Origin: Firmicutes bacterium UBA3941
GTDB taxonomy: Bacteria > Bacillota > Clostridia > Caldicoprobacterales > UBA3941
NCBI GenBank assembly: GCA_002385665.1
Contig: DGDX01000123.1
Location: 1 to 17,648, forward strand
Direction of reading: 5' to 3'
DNA length: 17,648 nt
Below are positions 15,949 through 17,648 of the stretch, piece after piece; the stretch's first letter is position 1; each line of letters starts with the position of its first letter. The notes under the pieces are model-generated. The model searched no databases, was not told the DNA's origin, and saw only the letters and a program-made list of their open reading frames with translations. The translations under genes were made by a program, and so were the position numbers.

Positions 15949-17648
15949 AGCCAATAAAGTTGGTAATGAGCGCCTTTTGTTCCTATGCGGATAGAATAGA
16001 ATTGGATATGACCGCATTCAAGGGTAGGGGACTATTTCTGATTACAGGCGATACGGGATCTGGGAAAACCACTATCTTTGATGCCATAGCCTTTGCCCTG
16101 TTCGGGGAGGCCAGCGGCTCTACCCGGGGAGTGGAGACCCTGCGCAGCGATTTTGCGAAGCCCGATACCGAAACCTATGTGGAGTTTACCTTTTTACACA
16201 GGGACAAGCAGTATACTGTAACCCGGAATCCCCGCTATGAAAGGCTGAAACGAAGCGGCCAGGGCTTGACTACCGAAAGTGCCAACGCTACCTTGGAGCT
16301 TCCAAGTGGGGATATCATCACCGGCCTCAACAATGTTACGGCAAAAATTGAGAGTACACTCGGTATCAATTATCGCCAGTTTAAGCAAATAGCCATGATT
16401 GCTCAAGGGGAATTTTTACAGTTATTGCTGGCCAATACTAAGGAACGGGGTGAGATCTTCAGACGGGTATTCAATACAGACCTCTATCAAATAGCCCAGA
16501 GCCTGTTAAAGGAGAGAGAACGGGAGACTAAGAAGCGGTGCGATGGTATTGAGCAGAGCATACTCCAATATATTTCGGGGATTTCCACTTCTGAAAGTGA
16601 AATAGGACAAAAATTAACAGATAGGATAAGCAATGCCAGTATACACACAGCCGAAGATATCCTTGTTGGGTTGCGGGAGCTTATCTCAGAAGATACCAGT
16701 AGTAGGAATGACCTAAAGAGGAAGTCAGATGAGCTGGAACAAAAACTTGCAGGTCAGATCGCCAGAATAACAGAGGGGCAGTATATAAATCAATTCTTTC
16801 AGGACCTGAGAGTAGCTGAGCAAAGGGAAAAAGCCTTGGCTGCGAACCGGGAAAAGCATAGTAAAGAAAAGGAAGAATTGGAGATGGCTGAAAAAGCCCT
16901 ATACACCATCCTTCCTTTAGAGACCGCCTATAGGCGGGAAAAGAAGACCAAAGAGGGGCTTGAGGAGAATATTGCAAAATTGGTCCAGGTTATCGAAGTC
17001 CAGGATAAGGAACTTCAATTAACCAGTAAAAACTATAAGGCTGAAATGGACAAGGAGCCGCTTCGTGAAAAGCTCACTTCGTCTATAGATGGTCTTAGAA
17101 AGCTGTTGCCGGTCTATGGGAAAGCCGAGGATTTGGAGAAGGACATAAAGGCCTTATCGGTTAGGTATAAGAGACTAAGCGATGAATTGGAAAAGTTGAA
17201 ACTAAAAAAGAAGGAACTTATTGAGAATAGGGAAGCCTTGGCTGCGGAACTGGAGCAGCTGGGGGATATTGAGATAAGGCTCTCCAATTGTCAGCAGGAG
17301 ATTAAACAGTTGGAAACAGTTCTAGACCAACTAGTAGAGCTTCAAAACCAGCTGGCTAAATATAAGGCACTCAAAGCAGAGAGCAATAGACTACAAAAGC
17401 TGTTTAAAAAGACTCAGGATGAATATACAGCTATCAATATGGATTACCTGGATAAGGAGACTGCCTTCTTCCGCGAACAGGCGGGGATTATGGCGGGCAC
17501 CCTTGAGGAGGGTAAGCCTTGCCCCGTGTGTGGTTCTACAACACATCCCAATAAGGCAGTACCGACAGCAGATGCCCCCAGTGAAGAAGAGCTTAAAAGT
17601 CTCAAGGAGAAAGTAGATATATCCAGGGAAGATATGGAAAGAGCCAGT
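15945..17648 (+). CDS. sbcC: Exonuclease SbcCD, ATPase subunit SbcC (5' part, cut by window end)
   Basis: SbcC is the Rad50-like SMC ATPase that bridges DNA ends and controls SbcD. The window holds 568 in-frame codons with no stop. The Walker A motif GDTGSGKTT is at 35-43, followed by IFDAIAFALFGEASG. The Q-loop region MIAQGEFLQLLLANTKERGEIFRRVFNT is near 150-177. A long charged coiled coil follows to the zinc hook CPVCGSTTHP, with Cys526 and Cys529, near the middle of the full protein. The returning coil, signature motif and Walker B lie beyond the window. The start is ATG 15945, overlapping the sbcD stop; GGGGGG at about 15931-15936 serves as ribosome binding site. Confidence 0.97.
   Translation, partial: MKPIKLVMSAFCSYADRIELDMTAFKGRGLFLITGDTGSGKTTIFDAIAFALFGEASGSTRGVETLRSDFAKPDTETYVEFTFLHRDKQYTVTRNPRYERLKRSGQGLTTESANATLELPSGDIITGLNNVTAKIESTLGINYRQFKQIAMIAQGEFLQLLLANTKERGEIFRRVFNTDLYQIAQSLLKERERETKKRCDGIEQSILQYISGISTSESEIGQKLTDRISNASIHTAEDILVGLRELISEDTSSRNDLKRKSDELEQKLAGQIARITEGQYINQFFQDLRVAEQREKALAANREKHSKEKEELEMAEKALYTILPLETAYRREKKTKEGLEENIAKLVQVIEVQDKELQLTSKNYKAEMDKEPLREKLTSSIDGLRKLLPVYGKAEDLEKDIKALSVRYKRLSDELEKLKLKKKELIENREALAAELEQLGDIEIRLSNCQQEIKQLETVLDQLVELQNQLAKYKALKAESNRLQKLFKKTQDEYTAINMDYLDKETAFFREQAGIMAGTLEEGKPCPVCGSTTHPNKAVPTADAPSEEELKSLKEKVDISREDMERAS

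Overview
The window reads as chromosomal DNA of an anaerobic, low-to-moderate GC Firmicute, most likely class Clostridia. This rests on SecA with a C-terminal zinc tail, Lpl/Ytc-type sugar permeases, a cytoplasmic GH78 rhamnosidase, strong AGGAGG-like ribosome binding sites, frequent TTG and GTG starts, and TGnTATAAT-type promoters. All recognisable genes lie on the + strand. The first 19 bases are an exact Tn5/Nextera mosaic end, so the left edge is a library artefact at a contig end. The right edge cuts sbcC.

Layout: (1) 1-359, adapter remnant then noncoding DNA. (2) 360-1241, a free-standing E2-type acyltransferase-fold protein with Glu where the catalytic His of E2 enzymes would be, closed by a strong terminator. 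(3) 1386-2569, a broken sugar ABC importer: only the last ~79 residues of an LplB-type permease remain, coupled to an intact YtcP-type permease, with no binding protein. (4) 2570-2870, a layered terminator, then an extended -10 promoter and a hairpin leader for secA. (5) 2871-6729, secA and prfB, the latter needing a +1 programmed frameshift at CTTTGAC. (6) 6825-8095, a PHP-domain phosphoesterase, then a lone cheW with its own near-consensus promoter. (7) 8273-9759, a MATE exporter behind a short leader with two mutually exclusive folds, a candidate riboswitch (guanidine-IV/mepA type is the best guess). (8) 9760-10199, a 440-base regulatory gap with a promoter whose spacer holds a perfect inverted repeat. 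(9) 10200-14707, a cytoplasmic alpha-L-rhamnosidase, a LysE-family exporter and a UroD-superfamily protein. (10) 14797-17648, sbcD overlapping sbcC (5' part).

Together these are housekeeping blocks (protein export, translation termination, DNA end processing) interleaved with small accessory units for rhamnoside use, efflux and signalling. I see no phage, CRISPR array, tRNA, rRNA or complete mobile element. The most promising nonstandard signals are RNA- or operator-level: the MATE leader, the layered structure between the permease and secA, the operator-bearing rhamnosidase promoter, and the unusual stimulator of the prfB frameshift. I found no convincing multi-gene novel system.
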